A stretch of 64,000 nucleotides of DNA, from contig FJOG01000002.1 of NCBI GenBank assembly GCA_900073065.1, positions 1,644,243-1,708,242 of the forward strand, given 5' to 3'. The notes beneath the pieces are model-generated. The model searched no databases. It was not told the origin of the DNA and saw nothing but the letters and a program-made list of their open reading frames with translations. The DNA comes from Phialocephala subalpina. Taxonomy: Eukaryota; Ascomycota; Leotiomycetes; Helotiales; Mollisiaceae. Below, piece by piece: positions 34,361 to 46,848 of this stretch (positions within the stretch are counted from its first letter, which is position 1; every line of letters begins with the position of its first letter). The position numbers and the translations under genes were made by a program.

Positions 34361-36519
34361 CTACAAGCTTCTCTCTTCCTGAACACTCATTCTATGCCTC
34401 ATATTCTTCTCATCCCCATGCCCAGCCTCAACTGCCTTGCTCGTCGCCTCCTCATCACTGACACGGCTACTCTCAATCTGACTCAAGTGGTAATCGTCAT
34501 TGTCGCTGATGACATATTCCTCCTTATCCAAATCCTTAAAGATGAACCAGAAAGTAATAGCCGAGACGAAACCAACAATCGACAGACCAGCGAAAGCCCA
34601 AACAATGTATGGATCCTTGATCGCTGGGGCGGTTGCGAGGTTAATGGCGTATTTGATTGCAGACATGAAACAGTTGATGGCGGAGACGAGACCACGCATG
34701 TTCTTGGGGGCACGGGAGTAGGCGATTCCGTAGGCGGTGACGTTCACGAGGATTTCGCAAAGGGCGGTGATGGAGAGAGGGATGGCGGTCCACCAGATGC
34801 TGACGGGCGAGACGAGGGAAACACCGTCGGCATCAACGCAGGTCAAGGAAGAAGCGTGGTCACCACAGGGTCCAGTTATGTAGGCATAGTGAGTGATAAT
34901 CGACCAGCCGATTGAACCGATAGAGCAGATCATCATTCCCGTGAACATGCGAGCGATCGGACCGAAGTGGATCTTGTGCTTTCGAAGAAAAGGGTAGAGA
35001 CCGTAGTTGAAAAATGGGATACCCAATACGATAACGAGGGGGTTGAAGTTGCTGATGACATCGTTGGGGACACCGTGGTTGTGAGCATGACGGAAAGGGC
35101 ATCAGAAGCACCTCCAATACCACCATCGTTGATAAAGAAGATAGGTGTGAAGAGGAAGATGCCGCAGGCTTGGAATGTCCTTTGGGTGTCGACAACAAAT
35201 TGATCATTCCATGGTACGTTGGCAACACGGCCCTCAGCCAACATGAAGGTTGGTTTGGCTGGCTCCCAGAATCCAGCGCGTCCGATCTTTTTGAGACCAC
35301 CGTGACGGAAACAGATACCAAGGATTCAACAAATGTTGCCCAAGTCACTTCCACCAGGATTGTGGAGGATCAAGCGAGGGTGTAGCCACCACAAGAGAGG
35401 AGGAAGAAGGAAGTAGATGATGCCGGGTACAAGGTATGCAGGCCAGAAACCGACGAGCTTCGCCAGGTATGAAGTTGGGACACCCATGAAACCACCGATA
35501 TTAATGAGTAGGTAGAACCATAACATCATACGTTCTGTCGTGGCTTCCGGGTCAATGACAACCATTTCACCAGAATCGAGGACCTGAGTTGTGGGTTTAC
35601 TGTGAGGATTTTGGTCGAGGATGACAACGCTAATGTTGGGCTTAAAGAGCGCTACAAGAGATCAGTCGAAGCTGCCAACTTGTGGAGGAGATGTACTCAC
35701 CAGCTCCGATAGCCAAGACATAGACAGAGATCATGAAGGGAGCGTAGGCATGCTCAGCTTGGATGACAGAAGGAATAGCAGCGATGACCATGATCACATG
35801 TGCAATACCGCAAATGGCAACGCCAATGCAGATGGTTCGGAAACGGCCCCATTTTGTGTCTGCCAACCACCCACCAAGTACGGGCTAGCAAACAGTCAGT
35901 AAGGCTCATGTGGAGATGGGGACGGGCTTACAAGAGCATAGACGAGGAAACCGAAGGACGAGGTGACTGCAGCAGCAACGACAGTGCCTTTCCCAAGAGC
36001 ACCAGCCGTCTGTTGCGTTCCTCTTGGAGGAGCTCCAGCGCCATTTCCTCCAGCAGGCAGAGGCCTAGAAGTGTTAGCTGTACTCTATTCGAGGACATGT
36101 GAAGTGTAGGTGACGTCAAGAGGTGGGTGAAATCGATTGCGTGCAGAGAGGAGGGTGTGTTTTGAAGAGGCAAGAGACTTGAAAATATCTTACCTGTTGA
36201 CGAAGTTGGAGAAGACTTGCTTGACACCATAGAAAGAACCTCGCTCAGCGAACTCGACAGCGCAAAGGACATAGGCCGTAATTGGAATATGGCCAGCTAC
36301 TCTGCGAAGAGAAGACATCTCTTCTGTTGTAGCAGCATGATCCTCTGGCACATAGGCTCCGTGGTGCTGGAAGCTGTCGGCATGAACAAGGCCGCCCTTT
36401 TGTGCTGGTGCCAAAGGCGCTTCAGACGCAACAATATGTTGGGCCTCCGGAAGGGCATGAATAGTCGCTGTGAAGCATTAGCATGAGAATATAAAAGAGA
36501 AGAGACAATACATACTCAT
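34361..36519 (-). pseudogene. Disrupted POT/PTR2-family peptide transporter
   Basis: Exons 36516-36519, 36194-36467, 35932-36064, 35701-35884 and 34361-35651 (complement) follow good splice signals; the first exon is only ATG+A. The protein shows POT family marks: YVLCAVEFAERGSFYG in TM1, LGGWLADTKWGRF, AIGA-ALFKPNISV, and TERMMLWFYLLINIGGFMG. Two lesions break the last exon. A TGA at 35326-35328 sits in GNIC*ILGICFRHGG, where family members continue, and is one C-to-T change from CGA. A one-base loss near 35075-35080 separates SVMLTT from HGVPNDVISNFNPL. Translation then continues normally to the C-terminus, so decay is recent. Intact it would have been a proton-coupled di/tripeptide importer. 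Confidence 0.75.
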
Positions 36520-38618
36520 CGTGAAGGTAGCGACAAAGCACAGAAAGAGGATGAGGATCAAGGCATATTCAACTGGGGGCTTTCTACATCATATACCTCG
36601 TGCCAATTCCTACTTGAAGGGGTTCCCGACACTCTGGACCTCACGTCAACCAAATAACCGCCTCCAACCACGTCTATTCACGAATCGGCCGTCTCCCTTC
36701 CTCGTTCGTTGTCATCCTCGGTGGCGGATAAGTTGTGATAAGATGCGAAAGTATGGATAGGGGAATCTAGCAGGTGATCTAAGTGGCGTTACTGCGTACC
36801 ACACTCAAAGAAGAAGCTGCCATACGTCTAGCAACTGCCAAGAGACTGCCGTTGTACTGCCAAGCAATTAAGCTTTATCAAGAGATTGGATTCTCGGGTC
36901 TTGGCGAAGCGGGGACGCCACATTGGGGTTGATTGACGGTAAGGGAATAATTAAGCGGGCATGAATGGCTGAAGACGGATTCCTAGCCGCATATTAAATC
37001 CAACAAACGATGCCTTTAGATGTTACGATCCGCACTTAGAAGGTGCAAGGAAGGCCAAGAGAAGCTTTGGATGCTTCGATTCCCGCTAAAATTGGAGCAA
37101 AGTCCCTAAAAAGCAACACGGGCAAGCTGATCTGATTCGCGAATGGTTAAAGATGCTGCCAAAGGATCATCGATACGAGTGAGTCTGATCAATGTGTATT
37201 GTGACGACTGTGCCGCAATAGATAAGGACCTCCAGCAACTCAAACAGGAATTTGATATATGAAAATGTTGCATTTTCAATGCTGCCCAGACTTTCGGGTT
37301 GAGCAAACATGAAGAAGCTTCCTATCCAAGATTCCAAGCAACGGGAAAACGGCAACGGCTTGAGGGGGCTGGCCTTGGCTTCAGGGTGACCGCATCGGTG
37401 CCGTTTTGGGAAATGTGTAGCTTTTGAGGCGTTCGAGGCGCTCTTAGATCTTGAAGCCACCCTCTTCTTTAAGATGCCAAGTTGCGACGCTTGGAACGCT
37501 TCAGGACCATTGGGTATGCGATCTCGTTTTCCGCGCGAATCCTAACAGCTTCTGGTAATCATTTTCTCCGTGTAGGAGTCTAGGTTGTTGGAAGGATTAC
37601 TTGCCCCTCAAAGCAGTCGCCATCGAGCGCAATGTCTAAGAAATCGGGCAGCCTTTAATTTCCAGCTGAAATTAATAACTTCTTGGAAATGCATGTCCAC
37701 ATAAATTAAATCGAAGCATATACTGCTTAACCACGAGATGCATGCCCGAAGTAGTCCTGCTTGGCAGAGACAACATGGCCACATATTATTCCTCTCATAC
37801 ACAGCGAGAGCTTCTAAGAATTAAAATACCCGCAAAGCGAGTGTGACATCAATGATGCTCCAATCGATGCAAAAAATGGCTGGGATACTGAGAGCAAAAA
37901 TCCCAAATTGGGTGGCACATCATCAAGCATCCTGCCGCTGCAGTCTCAACTACTGGATCATCCAAAATCGTAAGCCAGGCCCTATGGCACCCAGTTTCGA
38001 TTAGGGTTCATGTGCGACACTTGATCGCAACGTGCAGACCCGGATGTCGCGCAATGATCGCCAGAAAGTGGAAGCACTGTAACTTTGTTGGAGAAAGCAG
38101 AAAACCCAATCATCGGTGCAGAACAGTATATCGTAATTGTTGGAATTGCTCTCAACGAGAGCAGGTGTGTTCCTTGATTTTTGATGATGATGAAAGAGGG
38201 GAAGAATTGGAGTGAAGAAGTTTTCATTTCACCCCTCACTCGCGTCCGCGACTACCTGAGACATCGGATGCCTGGATATTTGCCTGACAAATCAGGGAGT
38301 CCAAACCTCCTAGGTCAAGGAAGGAGCCACCACTGTCTGATTTTCGGCTCAGGAATTGAAGCTTTGTACTCTTTGTTTCCCTCAAGTTTTCGTCACAAAC
38401 TCCTATTCTTTGTTTCCGGCGTAGAGAAAGACACACTTTCCTCAACTTTTACACCTTACGAGAATCATCGTAAGCGAGCCCCTGAAATGTTGGACATCAG
38501 GACATGTTCAGTGAACCAGATTGTTTCTAGATTTTGAATGTACCAGATGGGCTGGAAGATTGAGAACGCATATTGTTCTTAACTGCTGTTTCTGCACGCT
38601 CATGCCTAAATTCTCCAA
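36520..38618. other. 2.1-kb gene-free stretch
   Basis: Only short ORFs without motifs or plausible splice joins are present, on either strand. I see no tRNA, repeat array or transposon hallmark. Confidence 0.4.
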
Positions 38619-40598
38619 TCAGACTTCCGAGATCCTACCCCCAAGACGCTTTTCAGCACTCCTATTCTCTTCGCTCACTTCTTCAGGAACACTCGACTCC
38701 TCCCTCTCAAACTCAAAATCCACACGACTAGCCTTCTCCTCCCACCCCAATCCCATCGTCCTAACAAGTCTCTGGCTCTGCGTCAGCCAAATCAAACACA
38801 ATACAACATAGACCATGATACTGACGGAAAACGCCAAAATCCACCCCAAATACCCCAACTCCCTCGCCGTCGTACTAACCCTCGCACCCAGATTCCCACA
38901 AAAGCCTGGAAACCCAATCGAAAATCCACAAACATACGCAACATACGCCTGCCAATTCACTCCCTTCGTATAATAATACGTAGGATTCGTCTTCTTCCCA
39001 TCATACAGATTCGCCACAAAAACATTCCCTTTCGTCAAGTAATAATCCACGGCCATGACTCCGGTAAGTCCACCCATGAAAAGGCCATATCCAGAAAGGA
39101 ATTTCGTGAATGTCGCAGCTGAGGCGTAGATTTTCCATGGACAAATTGCCCAAGCGAGGAGCAAACCTAAGACTTGACCTCTGGTCATGTTCATATACCT
39201 TGGGAGTAGCATGGCAAGATCACTCCCAAGCGGAATCATATTGGCGGCGACATTCGTGCCAAGCACAAGAATCGCCCAAAACAGCGCACACAGAAAGACA
39301 GCAAACCTCGCAGAAGAATGCGGATATCGATCCAAAATAGCAGTCAAAAGATCCCATTGATTCCACAGCTTCAGACCCCAAGCATGGTTGATAGCTGCTG
39401 TAGACAAGATGCCAAAAGTAGCGGAGATTGCTACGGACATAGGCCAGAATAGAAGTTGTGTCCAAATAGAAGACCATGGTTTGGTGGCCCAACGAGAGTA
39501 ATCGGGTTGATTGGTTATCAGTGTTGAATGTGCGCCAAGGCCGGAGTTGATGGCGTAGAGGAAGAGGAAGGAGGTGCTGGATATGGGGACACCGGGAGGG
39601 AGGACGGATGAGCCGAGGTGGCCACCTGTGTTGACCATGCAGAAGACGAAGAGACCGACCATTGCGGGGACCATGGTGCACATCTTGAGGGTGAAGAGCC
39701 ATTTGAGTTGATTGGGGCGTAGGAACACGAAAGGGACATGACAGAGCCAGTAAAGAAAAAACGCCAGCATTTGCTGCGTTGTGAAGCCGATTGATTTGGG
39801 CAAATGGTTTGGGATGGACGTGAATCCTGTGCCGAACACCGCGTGTAGCATGTTTACTACGAAAGAGGACCCAACATAGACTATGCAACGAAAGTTGTCA
39901 ACATCGTAACCGAAGCTAGACAGGAGGTGGAGGATAACATACGCTTGAGAGAGTAATATATCGCAGCCAAAACAGCACGAGCCCCAACAGTATAGTAGGA
40001 TCCATACATCCCAAACACAGAACGAGCCACCACAGGGAACCCGATATGATACATCTCAGCACAGCGAGAGTTCAGGGCAGAGGCCGAGGCCCCAATAACC
40101 TGGGCAATGAAGATGGATAAGATTGCTTGCCTATTCGTCAAAACTCAGCGTCAGTTTACTTCTTTTGTGATATTATTTCGAGAGAGGGTAATTATACAAT
40201 ACTCCGAAGCATTGCACTCCGGAGATAACAAGAGGGCATAATTCTCCGTGAAATTTAGACTTACCACCACTTCAATCCTACACCGATGAGGGTAGACCCA
40301 AGTGTCCAATTGTCCATAGCAAGAGAGCTGTAGAAGAATGCATAATTCCAGGCTTGCCATGTTCGTTTCTCGCTTGGAGTTGGGAGGAGATCTGGCAGTG
40401 TTAGCTTTCGTCGAATCATGAAGAGGGATAAGGCAACAAACCTTCGTTTGTCCAAGACCAGCTTCCATTTACTTCACTGTCTTCGGTTCGTAAATATTCC
40501 AAGAAGGTATCTTTGCTTTGAGTAGCAGTCCTGAAATTGGCAATTTTTGACTTTGCTGAAGTCGCGATACGACGCGGGGGAAGTACTTCAATGCCCAT
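38619..40598 (-). CDS. NCS1-family nucleobase/nucleoside permease
   Basis: Exons 40442-40598, 40265-40391, 39943-40130 and 38619-39880 (complement) give 577 aa with about 12 membrane segments. Conserved blocks of the fungal Fur4-like NCS1 branch are WSWTNEDLLPTPSEKRTWQAWN at the N-terminus, HIGFPVVARSVFGMYG in TM3, NQPDYSRWA, NMIPLGSDLAMLLPRYMNM and GVMAVDYYLTKGNVFV. It should import uracil, uridine or allantoin with protons at the plasma membrane; which one cannot be told. It is divergent from an OMP decarboxylase gene, which hints at pyrimidine-linked control. Confidence 0.92.
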
Positions 40599-41206
40599 GA
40601 TTTGAGCCGACTTCTAAATCTTTGAGTCAGTCCCCGAGCTCATTCGAATCTCAAAATGTAAGAGAGGGAAGTCCCAAGGAAACAGGCAAGTTGAAGTATC
40701 GCACGAAGGTGGGATGCAGAACCATTCATTTGGGTGTAGATCCGCACTTGGATATAACAACCGCTTGGCCATGAAACACTTTGTAGGACCAAGTGAGGCA
40801 GGTTCTTATCTTCTGGAAAGCTTAAACCATCTTTCGGGCTGACAGGTGCAACAATCGGCAGAGTTCCCGAAAATTTTGCACCTTCAAAAATGGGGGCGGC
40901 TCTTGGATCCTCTGCTGGGCAATGATCTTCATGTCATAGGAGCTGTGGCTCCGACAATAAAAACACCCTATGTAACAAAAGCGTTGAAGTCAACAGGAGG
41001 CATCCCATTGCATTAATATCCACTAAGGATACCTGGGCGACCAAAAGAAGAAAGAACAGTCGGTGTTGTGTAACACGTGATAGCATCCGGCTGACTTCTG
41101 AAAAGGTTCCCAACTTGGAAAGAACCTCCTTTGTTTGGCTTCTATACTCAACCTCGAGTCTTCTCAAAACCCATTTTCACCCACTCCTCCATTCAGACTC
41201 ATCGCC
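40599..41206. other. Shared promoter of permease and OMP decarboxylase
   Basis: About 600 bp between two divergent pyrimidine-related genes. The decarboxylase frame is open up to 41135, but only from a TTG. I see no clear TATA box. Confidence 0.4.
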
Positions 41207-42073
41207 ATGCATCCTCTAACAATTTACCTCTTCCACCTCATCCACTCCAAAAAGTCTAACCTCTGCGTCAGCGCCGATATCACAACTGTCCCCTCCATGC
41301 TCTCCCTCGCCGACGCTTGTGGACCACACATGGTAGTCTTCAAAACCCACGCCGATATTCTTTCTGGCTGGGACCCTACCCCCGTGACCGGCACAGGAGC
41401 TAAGCTCGCTGCTCTAGCCAGAAAACACCGCTTCTTGATATTCGAAGACAGGAAGTTTGCTGATATTGGAAGTACCGCGCAGTTGCAGTATGAGGGAGGT
41501 GATTATAGGATATTAGAGTGGGCACATATTGTTAATGCGCATGTAATTTCGGGGCCCGATATGATACGGGGTTTGAAGGAGATGGGTCAGGGGTGGGTGA
41601 AGAAACATGACGATCTGAAGGGAATGAATGCTAGAGGTGAGGGAAAGGTTGGGGAGCCACCTGAGGAGCGTGGTCTCTTACTTCTCTCTCAAATGTCCAG
41701 CGCCGGCAACCTACTCGACGAGGCATACACTAAGAAAACCGTCTCAATCGCCAGGACTCATCGAGACTTCGTGATGGGATTCATAGCACTTGAGCCTATG
41801 AACTCAGAGCCGGAAGATGATTTCGTTGTCATGACGCCAGGGTGTTCGTTGCCTCCGGATCAATCACTTGATGATTCTGAGTTTGTGCCTGGCGCGGAAG
41901 ATCCTCTTGGGCAGCAATATGTAACGCCACGGGATCTCATTCTGAGAGGGTGTGATGTTATTATAGTAGGGAGGGGTATTTGCAATTCGAAAATTTCGGG
42001 CGCAAAGGCAGAGCAGTACAAGAAGGTTGCTTGGGAGGCGTATGAAGAAAGACTGAGACAGGAAAAGAAATAG
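41207..42073 (+). CDS. Orotidine-5'-phosphate decarboxylase
   Basis: Single exon, 288 aa from ATG 41207. The active site block FEDRKFADIG holds the catalytic Asp-Lys-Asp charge network, VSADITT is the substrate-binding first strand, and VFKTHADIL the second Lys block. Further family marks are GLLLLSQMSSAGNL, FVMGFIALEP and GRGICNS near the phosphate site. It catalyses the last step of UMP synthesis. An insert between WAHIVNAHVISGP and RGLLLL is typical of Pezizomycotina URA3-type enzymes. Several normally strict positions differ (for example SADIT, MTPGCSLPPD), so it may be a second, diverged copy rather than the main pyrG. The N-terminus looks short; an unseen upstream exon is possible. Confidence 0.88.
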   Translation: MHPLTIYLFHLIHSKKSNLCVSADITTVPSMLSLADACGPHMVVFKTHADILSGWDPTPVTGTGAKLAALARKHRFLIFEDRKFADIGSTAQLQYEGGDYRILEWAHIVNAHVISGPDMIRGLKEMGQGWVKKHDDLKGMNARGEGKVGEPPEERGLLLLSQMSSAGNLLDEAYTKKTVSIARTHRDFVMGFIALEPMNSEPEDDFVVMTPGCSLPPDQSLDDSEFVPGAEDPLGQQYVTPRDLILRGCDVIIVGRGICNSKISGAKAEQYKKVAWEAYEERLRQEKK

Positions 42074-42649
42074 AGTGGACTTGAATATCTCCTGCTTTGG
42101 GTGCGATTTTGCCTTTGTAGTATAAATATGTGGTGGTTCTTGCTCAGGACCTGTCTTCAAACAAATTCGACCTTGAAAACGTTTGCTTTAGTGTCATGAT
42201 CCAAGCCCTATATAATACCATAGCGTGCAGCGGCAGTGAGAGACGACCACCAGTAGACAGCCATCAATTGGAAGCTCCCATGCCTTCGGAATCAATCACC
42301 TCTGGACAGACCGCTGTGTAACACGGGTAAAAGCACGCACTTGATGCTCAGCGCTGGGCGGCAGGCTGAAAGTCCCTCAACTCGAGAGACTCCAGCAGCA
42401 CACCAAAGTCCCGACAAACTTCAGACAACGAAAAAGGAACATAGCGGTAAAATAAAACGAACAATGATGTGAAGTCAAAATAAACGTAGGAGCCTCAAAA
42501 CCGTCGAATAATAGTGCCCGTCGGTCAAATCGATGACCCAACTCATCCAAACTATTTTCTCTCACTAAAGATCAATCCACAGCACGGTGTCAGTAGCCGC
42601 AAACCTCGCGTCTTCCTCCCGAAAATACGACCCCCAGCAACCCGTCAAA
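42074..42649. other. Intergenic, nothing recognised
   Basis: 3' region of the decarboxylase gene and promoter of DAD1; no further signal seen. Confidence 0.4.
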
Positions 42650-43083
42650 ATGTCGAGCACAACACGACCCCCAGCAACGTCCTCTACGACTGCGCAGCCG
42701 GGCGAGAAGTCGTATTTCGAGCAGCAGAGAGAGGTCTTGCTCAAGGAAATCGCCGTTGTACGTTCCCCCAATGGTTGTTGATTGACGGACGCGTCGCTGA
42801 CGAGGGTCTGCAGAGCTTCGAGCATGTATTGGCGAATATCAACAAACTAAATCGATCGCTAGAGGGGGTTATTGAGGTATGATGCCTGCCAATCCAGAGA
42901 ATACAATGCTAAGAAAAGCAGGTCGGCAATGAATTCGGTTCCGTCGAAGCCCTCTGGTCGCAATTCGAGAATGTGACGGCGAAAGATCCAGAGGCAGAAG
43001 CGGAAGCACGCACAGCGAAGGAGGAAGAAGATGCCGAGCGAGGAGAGGAGACGGAAATTCATGAGCATGGCAATGGTCGATAA
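42650..43083 (+). CDS. DAD1: DASH complex subunit Dad1
   Basis: Exons 42650-42757, 42814-42876 and 42922-43083 give 110 aa. After a Ser/Thr-rich start, the signature helices follow: [16 protein letters not shown], then [19 protein letters not shown], then [18 protein letters not shown]. These match Dad1, a small subunit of the DASH/Dam1 ring that couples kinetochores to spindle microtubules. The C-terminus is acidic and disordered. The acceptor at 42813 was chosen because it gives the AVSFEHVL join typical of the family. Confidence 0.93.
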
Positions 43084-43433
43084 TGATCAGCATTTGAACG
43101 GCGTTTTAAAATCACGATACCCAGGTCTCACGAAGAACGAACGATGTAGTATGGTACTGTATGGGGTCTTGTTTCTACAAGGAAAAGGTCATGATACATA
43201 AGAAACCCCGTTTTGTGCAAAAGCCAGCACAAAACCCTATTACTGAAGGCACATGAAATGACAAGATGGGAAAGAAAGCCAGCAGGTCTGGTGAGAATAG
43301 GTCCACAAGCACGCCGTCTGGCCAGGCTCTATCTGCCATTTACAGATCTTCCCTGCCATACTGCTTTGCTTTGCGCTCCTTTTATGCAATCATAGGTCGT
43401 GTCGATATCGTAATAAGTCGTGGCGGAAGGTCA
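43084..43433. other. Spacer between convergent DAD1 and RHO4
   Basis: Presumed 3' regions; nothing else recognised. Confidence 0.5.
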
Positions 43434-44351
43434 TTAGAGGAATCGGCAGTTCCGCTTCTTCTTGATGCGGTAGGTCTGTTCTCCTGATCCTCCTTCTGGT
43501 TCCTGTCGTTGATTACTCCGGTCGTTGGTAACAACTGTGTTGATGGCCTCCTCGAAGATCTCGTCAACACCAATCATCTCCTTACTACTGCACTCCATGT
43601 ATCTTGCTCCCATCTTGCGCGCAACTGACATACCCTGCTCCTGTGTAACGGGTGTCAGACCTTGGGTCTTGAGGAGGTCGATGCAGGTTCTCTTCGTCCT
43701 TAAATCAGATTTCAGGCCAACGAGGACCAGAGGTGTGTATGGGCAGAAGTGCAAGACCTCAGGGTACCACTACATAGGTGTTAGTTGTGTCTTGAATTTA
43801 TTAGGTAAATGTCCCACCTTGTCCATGACATTGTCGAGTGAGTTCGGGCAGTCGATGGCGAAGCAGACAAACAGCAAATCGGTTTCGGGATATGAGAGCG
43901 GTCGAAGGCGGTCATATTCCTCTTGTCCAGCAGTATCCCACAAAGCGAGCTCGAGTGTCTTCCCGCTTGGTCGGTGAGTTGGGTACGTAATATAATTCTC
44001 GAAGACTGTTGGGACATATTTCTGACAACGGTAAGCTGAGGACCCATTTGGAAGAGTTGCGCTGCATACCTCTGGGAAGTAGCCTTGACTGTAGCTTATA
44101 AGAAGACAAGTCTTTCCGCATCCACCATCTCCTACAACGACAATCTTCTTCGAGTATGCAGGGCCTTCTGTGACATGCGTCGCCGACGATTCTCTACCGG
44201 TCGAGCTGCTCATCATTGTGCTGACTGTGCCTTCGCTGGATCTAGCACTGTTGTCACGACGTGTAGGTTTTCTTCTAGGTGCTTCGTATTTTTCCGACAT
44301 ATCTGAACGTCGGTTGTTGTAATATTCTTTTTGCTGATATTGCGCCGACAT
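43434..44351 (-). CDS. RHO4: Rho-family GTPase, Rho4 type
   Basis: Exons 44070-44351, 43818-44021 and 43434-43769 (complement) give 273 aa. G1 is GDGGCGKT, the effector loop [10 protein letters not shown]3 [19 protein letters not shown]4 is altered to LVGLKSDLR (usual TKxD gives KSD), and G5 ECSSKE. The C-terminus is a polybasic stretch and CaaX box ([10 protein letters not shown]), so it should be geranylgeranylated and membrane bound. The long Ser/Arg-rich N-terminal extension of about 65 residues is what marks Rho4, which acts in septation and cell-wall formation. Confidence 0.93.
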
Positions 44352-44778
44352 GTCTTTGGATAAGCTCCAGCGCCAGGCTAGAGCGGGAGGCGAGATGAAT
44401 ATCGAGGAATGGGTGAATGACTCTAACTATGGATGACGATATTCGATGTAGGATTTGGACTGTGGCTTTCGTCTCAGGTTTGGAATGTCAAGATTGTGAC
44501 GAGAGTCGCAGAAGAGGGTTGTCTGAAATAGGAAAGCACGTAAACAAGGCTCCGTTGCTATGTGACAACCACCGTTTAAGCTAGGCGCGGTGTCTAAATT
44601 TGGTTCTAAGCGTATCAGCTCATCGTAATCAGTCAACCGAGGCTTACCCCTATGACGAGCAATTGAAGACTCGAGCACACCTGTCACTCCTTTACGTCTG
44701 TTGGACTGATTTGTTTTCGTCCCTTTTCGCGAATTCTGCTACAGATTATATACATGCCGCGGCGCCGCGAATGCATCG
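44352..44778. other. Divergent promoter between RHO4 and the LCB3-type gene
   Basis: 427 bp; no specific element recognised. Confidence 0.4.
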
Positions 44779-46848
44779 ATGTCCTCGACTCCAAATGGCT
44801 CGGGCGGCCTTGAACTCGAGAAATTCCCAGATGCCCCTCCAACGATAGAAGTATCTGCACCTGCAGATAGGAGCGCAGATACTCCTGATGCTGGTCTGCG
44901 AAGTCTAGATCATTGTAAGCATTTCCAGTGCTGCCGAGTAGCTGCGCGCCTCTCTTGTGTTTCTGGATGGTGGTGCAGACTTCCTACAGCTTCTCATGTC
45001 GCCCAAATTCCATCAGACGCTCAGTGGGTTAAGAGGACCTGCAAATGTCCTAGAATGCTATTCTGCTATTACTATAGTTTTGGAGACTTGTTGACCAGTA
45101 TGCAGACAAGCGCAAGCTTCCACAATGGCGATACGATCTGCGCCAGCAGTTGTTACCTCTGATCCGATGGGAAACACCATATCTGGCATGGATGCAGGAT
45201 AAGATGCGATCGCCTGCCCTCGATTCCTACTTTGCCATCACTGCGAACCTAGGAACGCATACTTTCTTTATGGTGGTCCTCCCAATTCTGTTCTGGTGTG
45301 GGCATACATCTTTGGGCAGAGGGTAAGGAGCCCAGTTTCAAGCTTAGGAACATCAGTTAATGATATTAGGATGGTGCATATTCTAGCTTCTGGTGTATTC
45401 TTCACTGGGTTCCTCAAGGACATGTTCTCCTTACCTCGACCGTTGTCACCACCTCTCCAGCGGATCACTATGTCTGGATCAGCAGCTTTAGAATATGGGT
45501 TTCCATCGACGCATTCGGCAAATGCGGTTTCAGTCGCCGTCTACGCACTGTTCACCATACACTCTCCCGATTGCCAGTTACAGGAATCCACAAAGTTGAT
45601 ACTCGAGGTGGTCAGCTACTCATACGCGTTCTCAATTGTCCTTGGACGTCTCTACTGTGGTATGCATGGGTTTCTAGACGTGATTGTTGGCAGCATAATG
45701 GGAGCTTTGATCTCTGCGATTGAGTGTGTATATGGGGCCGACATCGACAAGTACTTGCACAGCAGTTCCTGGGTAGCACCAGCAACTATTGCACTTGTCA
45801 TCATCGTTCTCATCCGTATTCATCCGGAGCCGGCGGACGACTGTCCATGCTTCGATGACAGCGTTGCATTTGCAGGAGTTTACATTGGTATCGAGGTTGG
45901 AGGCTGGCACTATGCAAATAGTAATTGGGCCTGGGACGTCCCGGTACCAGCAACTGTCCCTTTCAGTCTGGAACATATGGGATGGCTGGTAGTGATATTG
46001 CGAGTACTTATTGGAGTTCTAGTGATCTTTGCATGGAGGGAGGTTATGAAGCCTTCAATGCTCAAGTTCCTACCGCATCTGTTTCGAGTCATTGAGAAGT
46101 ATGGATTGAATTTGCCTCGCAAGTTTTTCATGCCGGCTTCTGAATACAAGAAGATTCCCTCTAGATTGAAGGTGGACAACGTCATGCCATCCGTCTCTGA
46201 TCTGCCCGGTCTCTTGGACTCGATCAGACATCCAGGCCGTGGACGTGCTGTATCCGTGGGGCCTCAATCAGCAGCCGATGCCTACGAAACGCTGGCTTAT
46301 CGGGAAAAGAGACGGAGGGACAGCTTGACCAATACTGGTGAAATAGAGTCTGGAGCACACTCGCCTCATTCATCGACTCAAGCAAGCGATTACTTTGCTA
46401 TCCCAGGAAATGCCGATAAGGAGGGTGCCGTTTCACAAGTATCTGGGATATCTACACCTCTTGGCATGCTGGCTACTGGGAACCTGCCCACTCCGGCACA
46501 GTCTAGAGTTGGTTCATATGAACAGATGATGGGCCAAGGTCACGTTCTATTTACTCCCGCGACACCACCAGCTGGCTCCGTAGACGATCAGGACGAGGAT
46601 CTCGAAATCTTTGTTGGACAACAGAATGAGTTGGGAGAGAAAGAGATGTTCTCGAGACTGGAGAAGCCTCGTGTGAGGTACGATGTTGAAGTTGTGACGA
46701 AACTCGTTGTCTATACAGGTAAGAATCACTTTTCTCTCTAGCACATCTGTTCTAACCTCGCCCAGGAATTGGATGGCTTGCTGTAGAAGCCAATCCTATT
46801 ATTTTCGAACTTCTCGGGCTTGGCATGGGCTCCCATCGCCTCATCTAG
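44779..46848 (+). CDS. Sphingoid base-phosphate phosphatase, Lcb3/Ysr3 type (PAP2)
   Basis: Exons 44779-44914, 45106-45322, 45370-46718 and 46766-46848 give 594 aa. The three phosphatase motifs are KDMFSLPRP, PSTHSANAVS and LGRLYCGMHGFLDVIVG. The spliced join SLGRG-MVHILASGVFFTGF matches the family exactly. Many membrane segments point to the endoplasmic reticulum. The enzyme removes phosphate from dihydrosphingosine/phytosphingosine 1-phosphate. The C-terminal 200 residues are polar and Ser-rich, longer than in yeast. The first intron (44915-45105, 191 nt) is long for this region. Confidence 0.93.

Noticed and set aside
41135..41206. N-terminal extension of OMP decarboxylase to 41135
   Set aside because: The codon at 41135 is TTG; ATG 41207 is the first in-frame start.
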